Source: Acidovorax sp. NB1 (GTDB taxonomy: Bacteria; Pseudomonadota; Gammaproteobacteria; Burkholderiales; Burkholderiaceae_C). Taken from it: 64,000 nt of DNA. The stretch lies in NCBI RefSeq assembly GCF_005405905.1, contig NZ_BJHU01000009.1, positions 62,001 through 126,000 on the forward strand, given 5' to 3'. Both the position numbers and the translations under genes were made by a program. The notes below the pieces were generated by a model, which was given only the letters and a program-made list of their open reading frames with translations, did no database searches and was not told the origin of the DNA. This document shows positions 51,753-62,021 of this stretch, piece after piece (the first letter of the stretch is position 1; every line of letters starts with the position of its first letter).

Positions 51753-53354
51753 ATGAACGCACTCCTCTCCGTCTCCGACAAGACCGGCATCGTCGAATTC
51801 GCGCAAGCGCTGCACGCACTGGGCATCAAGCTCTTGTCCACTGGCGGCACCGCCAAGCTGCTGGCCGACAAGGGCCTGCCCGTGACCGAAGTGGCCGAGG
51901 TCACCCAGTTCCCCGAGATGCTGGACGGCCGCGTGAAGACGCTGCACCCCAAGGTGCACGGCGGCCTGCTGGCCCGCCGCGAGCTGCCCGAACACATGGC
52001 CGCCCTCAAGGAACACGGCATCGACACCATCGACCTGCTGGTCGTCAACCTCTACCCCTTTGAAGCCACCGTGGCCAAGGCCGGTTGCACGCTGGCCGAC
52101 GCGATCGAGAACATCGACATCGGCGGCCCCGCCATGGTGCGTAGCGCTGCCAAGAACTGGAAGGACGTGGGCGTGATTACCTCGGCCGACCAGTACGACG
52201 CCGTGCTGGCCGAGCTGAAGGCGGGCGGAAAGCTGTCGGACAAGCTGCGCTTTGCGCTGTCGGTGGCTGCGTTCAACCGCATCGCGCAGTACGACGGTGC
52301 GATCAGCGACTACCTCTCATCCGTCACGTTCGAAGAAGAAAAGCTGTCGGAAACCTATGTGCCCACGCGCACTCAGTTCCCTGGCCAGAGCAACGGCATC
52401 TTCACCAAGGTGCAGGACCTGCGCTACGGCGAAAACAGCCACCAGCAAGCCGCGCTGTACCGCGACCTGCACCCCGCACCCGGCTCGCTGGTCACTGGCG
52501 TGCAGCTGCAGGGCAAGGAGCTGAGCTACAACAACATCGCCGACGCCGACGCGGCCTGGGAATGCGTGAAGAGCTTTGACGCTGCCGCCTGCGTGATCGT
52601 CAAGCACGCCAACCCCTGCGGCGTGGCCGTGGGCCTGGACGCGCTGAGCGCCTACAGCAAGGCCTTCCAGACCGACCCCACCAGCGCCTTCGGCGGCATC
52701 ATCGCCTTCAACCGCGTGGTGGACGGCCAGGCTGCTGCACAGGTCAGCAAGCAGTTTGTCGAAGTGCTGATGGCCCCCGACTTCACCGCCGAGGCGCTGG
52801 AGATCTTCAAGGCCAAGGCCAACGTGCGCCTGCTCAAGATCGCGCTGCCCGCCCACGGTGGCAAGACGGACTGGGAACGTGGCCGCAACGCCATGGACGC
52901 CAAGCGCATCGGCTCGGGCCTGTTGCTGCAGACGGCCGATAACCACGAGCTGTCGCTCATCGACCTCAAGGTCGTGACGAAGAAGCAGCCCACGCTGGAA
53001 GAAATGGAAGACCTGCTGTTCGCCTGGAAGGTCGCCAAGTACGTCAAGAGCAACGCCATCGTCTTCTGCAAGGGCGGCATGACCATGGGTGTGGGCGCCG
53101 GCCAGATGAGCCGCCTGGACTCGGCCCGCATCGCCAGCATCAAGGCGGGCCACGCAGGCCTGACCCTGCAAGGCACGGTGGTGGCGAGCGATGCGTTCTT
53201 CCCCTTCCGCGATGGTCTGGATGTGGTGGTGGACGCGGGCGCCACCTGCGTGATCCAGCCCGGTGGCTCGATGCGCGACAACGAAGTCATCGACGCCGCC
53301 AACGAGCGTGGCGTGGCGATGGTCTTCAGCGGCGTGCGCCACTTCCGTCATTGA
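51753..53354 (+). CDS. purH: PurH, bifunctional AICAR transformylase/IMP cyclohydrolase
   Basis: PurH performs the last two steps of IMP synthesis: formylation of AICAR and ring closure. The 533-residue protein begins [20 protein letters not shown], the IMP cyclohydrolase domain (to about 200). It continues with the transformylase domain, including the [13 protein letters not shown] segment and the [12 protein letters not shown] block with conserved Lys-His. The C-terminus ends FSGVRHFRH. Length fits (about 529). The ATG at 51753 matches the family start. It follows the fis terminator, so it has its own promoter. A bidirectional terminator follows. Confidence 0.98.
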   Translation: MNALLSVSDKTGIVEFAQALHALGIKLLSTGGTAKLLADKGLPVTEVAEVTQFPEMLDGRVKTLHPKVHGGLLARRELPEHMAALKEHGIDTIDLLVVNLYPFEATVAKAGCTLADAIENIDIGGPAMVRSAAKNWKDVGVITSADQYDAVLAELKAGGKLSDKLRFALSVAAFNRIAQYDGAISDYLSSVTFEEEKLSETYVPTRTQFPGQSNGIFTKVQDLRYGENSHQQAALYRDLHPAPGSLVTGVQLQGKELSYNNIADADAAWECVKSFDAAACVIVKHANPCGVAVGLDALSAYSKAFQTDPTSAFGGIIAFNRVVDGQAAAQVSKQFVEVLMAPDFTAEALEIFKAKANVRLLKIALPAHGGKTDWERGRNAMDAKRIGSGLLLQTADNHELSLIDLKVVTKKQPTLEEMEDLLFAWKVAKYVKSNAIVFCKGGMTMGVGAGQMSRLDSARIASIKAGHAGLTLQGTVVASDAFFPFRDGLDVVVDAGATCVIQPGGSMRDNEVIDAANERGVAMVFSGVRHFRH

Positions 53355-53378
53355 TCCCACCGGAGGCGGTCACCCAAC

Positions 53379-53409
53379 AAAAAGCGGCTTCCTTGGAAGC
53401 CGCTTTTTT
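53379..53409. terminator. Bidirectional terminator between purH and pobA
   Basis: AAAAAGCGGCTTCC (53379-53392) and GGAAGCCGCTTTTTT (53395-53409) form a long stem with a two-base loop, flanked by A and T runs. It can stop both purH (forward) and pobA (reverse). Confidence 0.92.
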
Positions 53410-53436
53410 ATGTCTGTTGCCAGACGGAGGCGAGGT

Positions 53437-54723
<1,287 letters not shown>

Positions 54724-54752
54724 TCAAAAGAGGATGCCTGGGTTGCGTTTGC

Positions 54753-54787
54753 GCGCGATAGGTAGATGCTTTGTGCGATCATCGCGC
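54753..54787. promoter_or_regulatory. Candidate operator between pobA and its IclR regulator
   Basis: The 302-bp divergent spacer contains GCGCGAT (54753-54759) and ATCGCGC (54781-54787) as an inverted pair, with the palindrome GCGATCATCGC (54775-54785) nested in it. This is the only clear dyad in the gap and could bind the adjacent IclR protein. Position favours the idea but nothing proves it. The rest of the gap shows no gene. Confidence 0.35.
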
Positions 54788-54923
54788 AGGCATGCATGAT
54801 CCGGGTCAAGAAGGCTGCGTGCGCCCCGGCACGGTGGCTGCCATGGCTGGGCTTTTGTCTGTGCCTTTGTTTGGGCTTGCATCTGGCCACCGGTTCTTTT
54901 GTTGCACCGTTTTTCACCACACC

Positions 54924-55703
54924 ATGACCAGCATCTCCATCGCCAAGGCCGATTTGATTGAAGGCATGGCCAAGGGCATGGCCGTGCTGGAGAGTTTTGA
55001 CACCGAGCGCCAGCGCCTGAATGCCACGCTGGCCGCGCAGCGCACGGGCCTCACGCGGGCGGCGGCGCGGCGGCATTTGCTCACGCTCGCGCACCTGGGG
55101 TATCTGGAGACGGACGGCAGCTACTTCTGGCTGGCGCCCAAGGTGCTGCGCTTCTCGGGCAGCTATCTGGCGTCAGCCCGCCTGCCGCGCGTGCTGCAGC
55201 CCACACTAAACCGGTTGGCGGCGCAGACGCAGCAGTCGTTTTCGGCCGTCGTGCTGGATGGCAGCGAAGTGGTGATCGTGGCGCGCAGCGGGGTGTATGG
55301 CGCGCCGTCGCGTGTGCTGGCGTATGGCCTGCACCTGGGGGCGCGGCTGCCTGCGCACCCCACGTCCACGGGGCGGGTGCTGCTGGCGGGGCTGCCACCG
55401 GTGGAACTCACGCAGTGGCTCAAGGGCCACACGCTGCACCGCCTCACGCCCCACACCATCACCCAGGTCGGGCCGCTGCGGCAGGTGATTGCCAAGGCGC
55501 GGCGCGATGACTATTGCCTGGCGGTGGAAGAGCATGAGCTGGGCGTGCACGCGCTGGCCGTGCCGCTGCGCAACCTGCAGGGCGACACCGTGGCAGCGCT
55601 CAATGTGGTGGCGTCGCCCAAGCAGATCGATGAGGGCAGCCTGCAGCGCGACATGTTGCCGCTGCTGCAGGAGGCAGCGCGCGAGTTGCGCGGACTGTTG
55701 TAG
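54924..55703 (+). CDS. IclR-family regulator of the PobR/PcaR type
   Basis: A 259-residue transcription factor with an N-terminal winged helix (EGMAKGMAVLESFDTERQRLNATLAAQRTGLTRAAARRHLLTLAHLGYL) and an IclR effector domain (ARLPAHPTSTGRVLLAGL near 145-160, and DYCLAVEEHELGVHALAVPL near 195-215). The LESF..., RTGL(T/S)RAAARR pattern is typical of PcaR/PcaU/PobR. It is divergent from pobA, so it most likely activates that gene in response to 4-hydroxybenzoate, as IclR-type PobR does in Acinetobacter. The ATG at 54924 is preferred over upstream starts, which add hydrophobic Cys-rich sequence. Confidence 0.88.
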   Translation: MTSISIAKADLIEGMAKGMAVLESFDTERQRLNATLAAQRTGLTRAAARRHLLTLAHLGYLETDGSYFWLAPKVLRFSGSYLASARLPRVLQPTLNRLAAQTQQSFSAVVLDGSEVVIVARSGVYGAPSRVLAYGLHLGARLPAHPTSTGRVLLAGLPPVELTQWLKGHTLHRLTPHTITQVGPLRQVIAKARRDDYCLAVEEHELGVHALAVPLRNLQGDTVAALNVVASPKQIDEGSLQRDMLPLLQEAARELRGLL

Positions 55704-55735
55704 CCGCCCTGCCGCCAGAAATATGAAGAAAAAAT

Positions 55736-55783
55736 GCCGCTACCGCGCTATAGATAAGCGCTGATAGCTACTATTTTTATAGT
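55736..55783 (+). repeat. 48-bp dispersed element overlapping the hemL stop
   Basis: A 14-base head, a 17-base middle containing a GCGCT...AGCGC hairpin, and the tail GCTACTATTTTTATAGT (55767-55783). The tail overlaps the last codons and TAA stop (55777-55779) of reverse gene hemL. The copy fills much of the 73-bp convergent gap with the IclR gene and may act as a terminator. The head is the most diverged of the five. Confidence 0.55.
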
Positions 55784-57081
55784 GTCTTGAAGACTTCGCG
55801 TGCAGCCGCCACGGTGGCGTCGATGTCGGCGGCGGTGTGGGCGGCGCTCACAAAACCGGCCTCGTACAAGGCGGGCGCAATGTAGACGCCCCGGTCCAGC
55901 AGGCCGTGGAACAGCTGGTTGAAGCGCGCGCTGTCGGTCTTGAGCACCTGGGCATAGTTTTGCGGCAGCTCGGGCAGCAAGAAGAAGCCGAACATGCCGC
56001 CTTCGCAATCACTGCTGAAGGGTACGCCTTCAGCGGCTGCGGCGGCCGCAAGGCCATCGACCAGCAAGCGGGTGCGGGCCGAGAGTGCATCAAAGAAGCC
56101 GGGCTTCTTGATCTCGCGCAGCGTGGCCAGGCCACAGGCGGTGGCGACCGGGTTGCCCGAGAGCGTGCCCGCCTGGTAGACGCCACCCAGGGGCGCCAAG
56201 TGTTCCATGATGGCGCGCGGGCCACCAAACGCCGCCAAAGGCATGCCACCGCCAATCACCTTGCCGAGCACCGTGAGATCCGGCTTGAAGCCCGGGATGC
56301 TTTTGGCATACACGCTTTGCGCACTGCCCAGTGCCACGCGGAAGCCCGTCATCACTTCATCCAGCACCAACAGCGCGCCGTATTCGGTGCACAGCTCGCG
56401 GCAGCGCTTCATGAACGGCACGCTGGCGCGCACCAAGTTCATGTTGCCCGCGATGGGTTCGATCATCACGCAAGCCAGCTCCTTGCCGTGCAGGGCAAAG
56501 GCTTCTTCGAGCTGGGCGACGTTGTTGTATTCGAGCACGATGGTGTGCTGCACCACTTCGGGCGGCACCCCGGCGCTGGTGGCGTTGCCAAACGTGGCCA
56601 GGCCCGAGCCGGCCTTGACCAGCAGCGAGTCGGCATGGCCGTGGTAGCAGCCCTCGAACTTGATGAACTTGCTGCGGCCGGTGGCGCCACGGGCCAGGCG
56701 GATGGCGCTCATGCCAGCCTCGGTGCCCGAGCTGACGAGGCGGATCATCTCCATGGAGGGGACCAGGCTCAGGATTTCTTCGGCCAGCTCGACCTCGCGC
56801 TCGGTGGGGGCGCCGAAGCTGAAGCCTTCCAGCGCGGCGCTCTGCACGGCTTCGAGCACGGCAGGGTGGCCGTGGCCCAGGATCATCGGGCCCCAGGAGC
56901 CGATGTAATCAATGAAGCGCTGGTCGTTGGCGTCCCAGAAGTAGGCGCCTTGCGCACGCTTCACAAAGCGGGGCGTTCCGCCCACGGCCTTGAAGGCCCG
57001 CACGGGCGAGTTCACGCCGCCGGGGATCAGCGCCTTGGCGCGTTCGAACAGGGGGATATTGCGATCAGTGTTTGGTGTCAT
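55777..57081 (-). CDS. hemL: HemL, glutamate-1-semialdehyde 2,1-aminomutase
   Basis: HemL converts glutamate-1-semialdehyde to 5-aminolevulinate, the tetrapyrrole precursor, using PLP. The 434-residue aminotransferase-fold protein has [18 protein letters not shown] at the N-terminus, [45 protein letters not shown], and the Schiff-base Lys274 in [10 protein letters not shown]. Length fits (about 426). Its start overlaps the end of the thiD-like gene by 17 bp, so the two are cotranscribed from the thiD side. The stop codon lies within a repeat element. Confidence 0.97.
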   Translation of the reverse strand: MTPNTDRNIPLFERAKALIPGGVNSPVRAFKAVGGTPRFVKRAQGAYFWDANDQRFIDYIGSWGPMILGHGHPAVLEAVQSAALEGFSFGAPTEREVELAEEILSLVPSMEMIRLVSSGTEAGMSAIRLARGATGRSKFIKFEGCYHGHADSLLVKAGSGLATFGNATSAGVPPEVVQHTIVLEYNNVAQLEEAFALHGKELACVMIEPIAGNMNLVRASVPFMKRCRELCTEYGALLVLDEVMTGFRVALGSAQSVYAKSIPGFKPDLTVLGKVIGGGMPLAAFGGPRAIMEHLAPLGGVYQAGTLSGNPVATACGLATLREIKKPGFFDALSARTRLLVDGLAAAAAAEGVPFSSDCEGGMFGFFLLPELPQNYAQVLKTDSARFNQLFHGLLDRGVYIAPALYEAGFVSAAHTAADIDATVAAAREVFKTL

Positions 57082-58030
57082 GGGGGGGCATCACAAAGCC
57101 TTCAAGGGCCTGTGCTTCGTCAATCGGGGTCTCTTCGTCGTCGTCGTCAGTGCCGGTTTCTTCGTCATCTGGCTGGGCCCAGAACATGCGGTCGGGCACG
57201 ATGTGGCCCATGCCGGGGCGAAAGCCCGCGTCCAGGCAGCGGTCCAGGTAGCTCAGTGCCTCGCTGGTGGCCTCGCCCAGATCGTTGCCCGCCGCCACCA
57301 GGGCGGTGAGCGCGGCCGAGAGCGTGTCGCCTGCGCCTGCGAAGGTGGCGTCAAACAGCTCGAACTTGCCGCTGCCCAGCACCGTCTGTGGGGATGCGAG
57401 CACGTTCTCGACGAACTGCTCGGGCAGGGGGATGCCGGTGACCAGGGTGTAGGGCACGCCCATCTCGGAGGCTGCGCGGGCAATGTCGCGGGCGGTGGGG
57501 TTGCGCTCGCCGCTCCAGTCCGGCAGCAGCCAGCGCCACAGGGTGCTGTGGTTTCCAACCAACACTGAGGTCTGCGGCAACAACAATTCGCGGAAGGCGT
57601 CCAGGTACTCGTCGATCAACTCGTCACGCCACCAGGAAAGGTTGGGCATGTACGCTATCACTGGGACTTCGTCATAGTCTGTAGTTATCTCGGCGATGGT
57701 GCTGATGTTCTCCGGACTGCCCACGAAGCCAACCTTGATGGCCTGGACCGGCAGGTCCTCCAGCACGGCCCGGGCCTGCTCGGCCACGGCCTCGTCGTCA
57801 AAGCCGAAGTGGTCAAAAATCTCAGCGGTGTCGCGGGCGTAGGCGCCTGTGACCACGGCAATCGGGTGTCCGCCGACGGATGCAATGGTGGTGATATCGG
57901 CGGTCAGGCCGCCTGCGCCGCTGGGGTCGCTGGCATTGAAGACAAGCACACATGCAGGGCTTGCTTCCTCCGAACCGTCATCTTCGATCTCTGTGATTTC
58001 TGAGGGGGGAGGGGACGCTTTGATGGTCAT
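57065..58030 (-). CDS. thiD: ThiD-like (hydroxymethyl)pyrimidine kinase with an altered active-site motif
   Basis: A 321-residue ribokinase-fold kinase of the ThiD type. The N-terminal [29 protein letters not shown] matches ThiD (usually GSDPSGGAG). ThiD phosphorylates hydroxymethylpyrimidine and its phosphate for thiamine. The C-terminal anion-hole motif reads [11 protein letters not shown] with Asp235; standard ThiD has GTGCTLSAA with Cys there, and pyridoxal kinases have Asp. An acidic N-terminus (about 1-24) and an acidic C-terminal tail of about 45 residues are extra. Substrate may therefore differ. It overlaps hemL. The symbol is by family, not proof of activity. Confidence 0.8.
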   Translation of the reverse strand: MTIKASPPPSEITEIEDDGSEEASPACVLVFNASDPSGAGGLTADITTIASVGGHPIAVVTGAYARDTAEIFDHFGFDDEAVAEQARAVLEDLPVQAIKVGFVGSPENISTIAEITTDYDEVPVIAYMPNLSWWRDELIDEYLDAFRELLLPQTSVLVGNHSTLWRWLLPDWSGERNPTARDIARAASEMGVPYTLVTGIPLPEQFVENVLASPQTVLGSGKFELFDATFAGAGDTLSAALTALVAAGNDLGEATSEALSYLDRCLDAGFRPGMGHIVPDRMFWAQPDDEETGTDDDDEETPIDEAQALEGFVMPPHDTKH

Positions 58031-58124
58031 GGACCAGATCCTGCTTGAGGGGTGGCACCGAAGCCGCAGCCCCTGGAGATGACTAGATACAATCGTTGCA
58101 TTCTATGTGAAGGCCCTTTAAGCT

Positions 58125-58298
58125 GTGACCGACTCTAAAACTTGGATGTGTTTGATTTGCGGCTGGATTTATGACGAGGCAGAGGGCTCCCCTGAGCACG
58201 GCATTGCACCCAATACGCCCTGGGATCAGGTCCCCATGAATTGGACCTGCCCTGAATGTGGCGCCCGCAAGGAAGATTTCGAGATGGTTCAGATCTGA
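58125..58298 (+). CDS. Rubredoxin
   Basis: A 57-residue rubredoxin with the iron ligands in CLICG (9-13) and CPECG (42-46), plus the conserved YD.AEG.P..GI.P.T.W..VP segment (YDEAEGSPEHGIAPNTPWDQVP). It is a small cytosolic one-electron carrier. The GTG start at 58125 is preceded by GAAGG and gives a normal length; no in-frame ATG lies before the first Cys pair except one at residue 8, which would be too short. It is divergent from thiD and directly upstream of pilG, as in related betaproteobacteria. A TACAAT at 58088-58093 may be a -10. Confidence 0.95.
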   Translation: MTDSKTWMCLICGWIYDEAEGSPEHGIAPNTPWDQVPMNWTCPECGARKEDFEMVQI

Positions 58299-58356
58299 GG
58301 CGCCCAGCACCACTTGCTGCGGCGTTGTTTATTTTCTCCATCGGGAGCAGTGACAA

Positions 58357-58755
58357 TTGACTACAACAGGCGCATCTTTCAAAGTGCTCGTGGTGGATGA
58401 CAGCAACACCATCCGTCGAAGCGCCGAGATTTTTCTCAAGCAGGGGGGGCACGAAGTCTTGTTGGCCGACGACGGCTTTGATGCTTTGGCCAAAGTCAAT
58501 GATTATCAGCCTCAGCTGATTTTCTGCGACATCCTCATGCCCAAGCTCGACGGGTACCAGACCTGCGCCATCATCAAGCGCAATGCCCGTTTTGCAGATA
58601 CTCCGGTAGTGATGCTGTCCTCCAAGGATGGCGTGTTCGACAAGGCGCGTGGGCGCATGGTCGGCTGCCAGGAATATCTCACCAAGCCATTTACCAAAGA
58701 CCAGCTGTTGCAAGCAGTTCAACAGTTTGGCAATTCCCAACAAGGAGCCATGTAA
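58357..58755 (+). CDS. pilG: PilG, single-domain response regulator of the Pil-Chp system
   Basis: PilG receives phosphate from PilL/ChpA and promotes pilus extension. The 132-residue CheY-like protein has the acidic pair in VLVVDDSNTIRRSAE, the acceptor Asp in LIFCDILMPKLDGYQ, and YLTKPFTKDQLL with the conserved Lys. The start is a TTG at 58357: a stop codon sits two codons upstream in frame, and later starts would remove the first beta strand. GGGAG lies nine bases before it. It follows rubredoxin by 58 bp and its stop overlaps the pilH start (TAATG). Confidence 0.95.
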   Translation: MTTTGASFKVLVVDDSNTIRRSAEIFLKQGGHEVLLADDGFDALAKVNDYQPQLIFCDILMPKLDGYQTCAIIKRNARFADTPVVMLSSKDGVFDKARGRMVGCQEYLTKPFTKDQLLQAVQQFGNSQQGAM

Positions 58756-59120
58756 TGCCCATTCAGAAAGTATTGGTCGTCGACGACTCGAAGACCGAGT
58801 TGATGTTTTTGACGGACCTGCTTCAGAAAAAAGGCATGCAAGTCCGTACTGCAGAAAATGCCGACGAAGCATTCCGCCGCCTCGCTGAAGAAAAACCCGA
58901 CCTGATTTTGATGGACGTGGTGATGCCTGGCCAAAACGGTTTTCAGCTCACGCGTGCCATTACCCGTGATCCGCTGTATGCCGATGTGCCGATCATCATG
59001 TGCACCAGCAAGAACCAGGAAACGGATCGTGTCTGGGGCATGCGTCAGGGTGCGCGCGGCTATATCACCAAGCCGGTGGACCCCGCCGAATTGCAGGCCA
59101 AAATTGACGCTCTGAACTAA
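58755..59120 (+). CDS. pilH: PilH, single-domain response regulator of the Pil-Chp system
   Basis: PilH is the second CheY-like regulator, linked to pilus retraction or to draining phosphate from the kinase. The 121-residue protein starts MPIQKVLVVDDSKTELMFL and has the acceptor Asp in LILMDVVMPGQNGFQ and YITKPVDPAEL. The ATG overlaps the pilG stop by one base (TAATG), so translation is coupled. pilI follows after 15 bp. Confidence 0.96.
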   Translation: MPIQKVLVVDDSKTELMFLTDLLQKKGMQVRTAENADEAFRRLAEEKPDLILMDVVMPGQNGFQLTRAITRDPLYADVPIIMCTSKNQETDRVWGMRQGARGYITKPVDPAELQAKIDALN

Positions 59121-59135
59121 GGCTGCGGCGCGCTC

Positions 59136-59663
59136 ATGGCCAACCGCGAAGCCCTGCGAGAACTGCAGACCCGACTTGCCAGCCGCCTGCAGGCCGCAAG
59201 AACCGAAGGGACCTCTGTGTCATCCTGGCTGGCTGTCGAGTCCGCCGGGAGTTTTTACTTATTGCCACTGGGGCAGTCGGGGGAAATTTTCCCCTGGGCC
59301 TCCGTGCAGGCCGTGCCCTATACCCAGAGCTGGTTCCTGGGTGTTGCCAACCTGCGTGGTGGGCTGGTGGGGGTTGTGGACCTGGCGGGTCTGCTGGGTT
59401 CGGCGGCGCCGCGATCCGAGCAGGCGCTGGCCGAGTCCAGCCTGCTGGCCTTCAACGCCGCACTGGATGTCAATGCGGCGTTGCTGGTGGACCGCTTGGC
59501 GGGTCTGCGCGGCACCGACGCCTTTGTGTCGTCCGAGCCCCCTGCCGAGGACGCTCCCAGCTTCTTTGGCACCACCTATATCGATTCCAGCGGCACACGC
59601 TGGCAGGAGCTGAACCTGCAGATCCTGTCCCAACATCCCGCTTTCCTGAGCATCAGTGCTTGA
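59136..59663 (+). CDS. pilI: PilI, CheW-like adaptor
   Basis: PilI couples the PilJ receptor to the PilL kinase. The 175-residue protein has a CheW fold: SFYLLPLGQSGEIFPWASVQAVPYTQSWFLGVANLRGGLVGVVDLAGLLG holds the characteristic VPxTxxWFLGVANLRG segment near 60-80. It lies between pilH and pilJ, 15 and 21 bp away. Confidence 0.93.
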   Translation: MANREALRELQTRLASRLQAARTEGTSVSSWLAVESAGSFYLLPLGQSGEIFPWASVQAVPYTQSWFLGVANLRGGLVGVVDLAGLLGSAAPRSEQALAESSLLAFNAALDVNAALLVDRLAGLRGTDAFVSSEPPAEDAPSFFGTTYIDSSGTRWQELNLQILSQHPAFLSISA

Positions 59664-59684
59664 GTTTTTCTGTAAGGCTGCACC

Positions 59685-61973
59685 ATGTCCGTCGTCAATC
59701 AATTTGGAAAACTGTTCAACCGGAAACCCTCTGCGCCGGATGCTGGCGCGGCCGCCGGCACGGCTGACGATGGGCAGGATGTCCTGGCCACAGGCGCTCT
59801 GGATGGCGCGCAGTTGCGCGACTCCTACCAAGCGGAGGCCATGAACAGTGTTCAGGGGGATCCCGATGGTTACCCCTCCGAATTGGCAGTTTCCGAAACG
59901 GACGAAGAGTTGATCTCTCTGCCCCTGCTGGGGCGCTCGACGGCCGCAGGCCACCAACGCCGTCTGCTGGCCCTGCTGCTGGTGGGCGTGTTGGTGCTGG
60001 GTGCGATTGCGTTCTGGGTGCTGCAGCAGGCGGACCGCTCCGCGCAGCAGCTGGCGGCTACCGGCCAATCGCTGATGCAGTCGCAACGTCTGGCCAAGTC
60101 GGTGTCGCAGGCGCTAGTGGGTAGCCCACAGGCATTCCCGGACGTGGTGGAAAGCTCGGGCGTGCTGGCGCGCAACGTGCGTGCCCTGAATGCGGGTGAC
60201 AGTGAGCTGGGCGTGCAGTCGCTGGGCGAGCCGTTCAAGCCTGACCTGGATGCCGTCAACCCCCTGATGGAGCGCGCCGAGCGCAACGCCAGCGTGGTGA
60301 TGGGCCAGCAGAAGATCCTGACCCAGGTGGGCGACGCTCTGCGTACCATCAACCGCCAGTCTTCCGACTTGCTGGAAATCGCTGAAACCGTGTCCTCGCT
60401 GAAGCTCCAGCAGAATGCCCCGGCCGCTGAAATTTCTGCAGCTGGCCAGCTGGTGATGTTGACCCAGCGTATCGGCAAATCGGCCAACGAATTCCAGACC
60501 ATGGAAGGCGTGAGCCCCGAGGCCGTGTTCCTGCTGGGCAAGGACTTGAACTCTTTCAAGGAAATCGCCCAGGGTCTGCTGGATGGCAGCCCCGAACTGC
60601 GCCTGGCTGCCACCAAGGACGCCCAGACCCGCGAGCAACTCGAAGCCCTGGTCAAGCTCTATGAGCAGACCCGCACCCAGGCCAGCGCCATTCTGGGCAA
60701 CCTGCAAGGCCTGGTGTCTGCGCGTGAAGCGCAATCCGCCATCATTGCCGACAGCGAACCGCTGCGCCGCCAACTCGAAGGCCTGCAGACCAAGCTGTCC
60801 GCCCAGACCGGTCTGGGTGCTGGCCAGTTTGCCGCTCTGGCACTGGCCGGTCTGTTCGTGCTGCTGTGCGGTATCGGTATTTCGCGTGTTCAGCTGCTGG
60901 ACAGCCGAGGCCGCCAGGCAGCTGCCGAAACGCAGCAAAAAGACGCCAAGCGCCAGGAGCAGGAAGCCAAACGCGTCAATGACGCCAACCAGGCCGCCAT
61001 TTTGCGTTTGATGAACGAACTGCAGTCGGTTGCTGAAGGTGACTTGACACAGGAAGCCACGGTGACCGAAGACATTACGGGTGCCATCGCCGACTCGGTG
61101 AACTACACGGTGGAAGAACTGCGCCAGCTGGTGGGCAGCGTGCAGAACACGGCGACCCGCGTGGCGCAGACGACCGCGCAGGTGGACAACACCTCGACCG
61201 AACTGCTGGCTGCTTCGACCGAACAGCTGCGCGAAATTCGTGAAACCGGCCGCTCCGTTCTGGACATGGCGACCCGAATCAACGAAGTGTCCACACAGGC
61301 GCAAGAATCCGCCACGGTGGCCCGTCAGTCGCTGCAAGCCGCTGACTCGGGTCTGCAAGCCGTGCAGAACGCCATCGGCGGTATGAACTCCATCCGCGAC
61401 CAGATTCAGGACACTTCCAAGCGGATCAAGCGCCTGGGCGAATCGTCGCAGGAGATCGGTGAAATCACCGAGCTGATTTCTGACATTACCGAGCAGACGA
61501 ACGTGTTGGCCCTGAACGCCGCCATCCAGGCCGCGTCTGCCGGTGAAGCCGGTCGTGGCTTCTCGGTGGTGGCGGAAGAAGTGCAGCGCCTGGCTGAACG
61601 TTCTGCAGACGCGACGCGCCAGATCTCGGCGCTGGTGAAAGCCATTCAGACCGACACCCAGGATGCCGTGGCCGCTATGGAGCGCTCCACGCAGGGTGTG
61701 GTGGAAGGGGCGCGTCTGTCTGACAGCGCCGGTACCGCGCTGACCGAAATCGACCGCGTGTCGCGCCGCCTTGCTGAACTGATTGAGCAGATTTCGTCCT
61801 CCACTTCGCGTGAAGCTGTTCTGGCCAACGAAGTGGCCGACAACATCCAGCACATTTTTGCGGTGACCGAGCAAACGGGTGAAGGTACCCGCACCACGGC
61901 ACAACAGGTGCGTGAGCTTTCGCACATGGCCGAAGAACTGCGCCAATCGGTGGCACGTTTCAAGATCGCCTGA
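59685..61973 (+). CDS. pilJ: PilJ, methyl-accepting chemotaxis protein of twitching motility
   Basis: PilJ is the transmembrane receptor of the Pil-Chp system, sensing pilus or surface signals. The 762-residue protein has an unusually long cytosolic N-terminus (about 1-92), a first membrane helix (93-114), a periplasmic helical PilJ-type sensor region with two similar halves, a second helix (381-402), HAMP-like sequence, and a signalling domain. Its tip EQTNVLALNAAIQAASAGEA starts near residue 602. No C-terminal CheR/CheB pentapeptide is seen; the protein ends AEELRQSVARFKIA. Order and spacing match the pil-chp operon. Confidence 0.96.
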   Translation: MSVVNQFGKLFNRKPSAPDAGAAAGTADDGQDVLATGALDGAQLRDSYQAEAMNSVQGDPDGYPSELAVSETDEELISLPLLGRSTAAGHQRRLLALLLVGVLVLGAIAFWVLQQADRSAQQLAATGQSLMQSQRLAKSVSQALVGSPQAFPDVVESSGVLARNVRALNAGDSELGVQSLGEPFKPDLDAVNPLMERAERNASVVMGQQKILTQVGDALRTINRQSSDLLEIAETVSSLKLQQNAPAAEISAAGQLVMLTQRIGKSANEFQTMEGVSPEAVFLLGKDLNSFKEIAQGLLDGSPELRLAATKDAQTREQLEALVKLYEQTRTQASAILGNLQGLVSAREAQSAIIADSEPLRRQLEGLQTKLSAQTGLGAGQFAALALAGLFVLLCGIGISRVQLLDSRGRQAAAETQQKDAKRQEQEAKRVNDANQAAILRLMNELQSVAEGDLTQEATVTEDITGAIADSVNYTVEELRQLVGSVQNTATRVAQTTAQVDNTSTELLAASTEQLREIRETGRSVLDMATRINEVSTQAQESATVARQSLQAADSGLQAVQNAIGGMNSIRDQIQDTSKRIKRLGESSQEIGEITELISDITEQTNVLALNAAIQAASAGEAGRGFSVVAEEVQRLAERSADATRQISALVKAIQTDTQDAVAAMERSTQGVVEGARLSDSAGTALTEIDRVSRRLAELIEQISSSTSREAVLANEVADNIQHIFAVTEQTGEGTRTTAQQVRELSHMAEELRQSVARFKIA

Positions 61974-62021
61974 CAGCAGTAGTCATCAACCAGCTGGCTC
62001 ATTGCAGCCGGGGACAAATAC

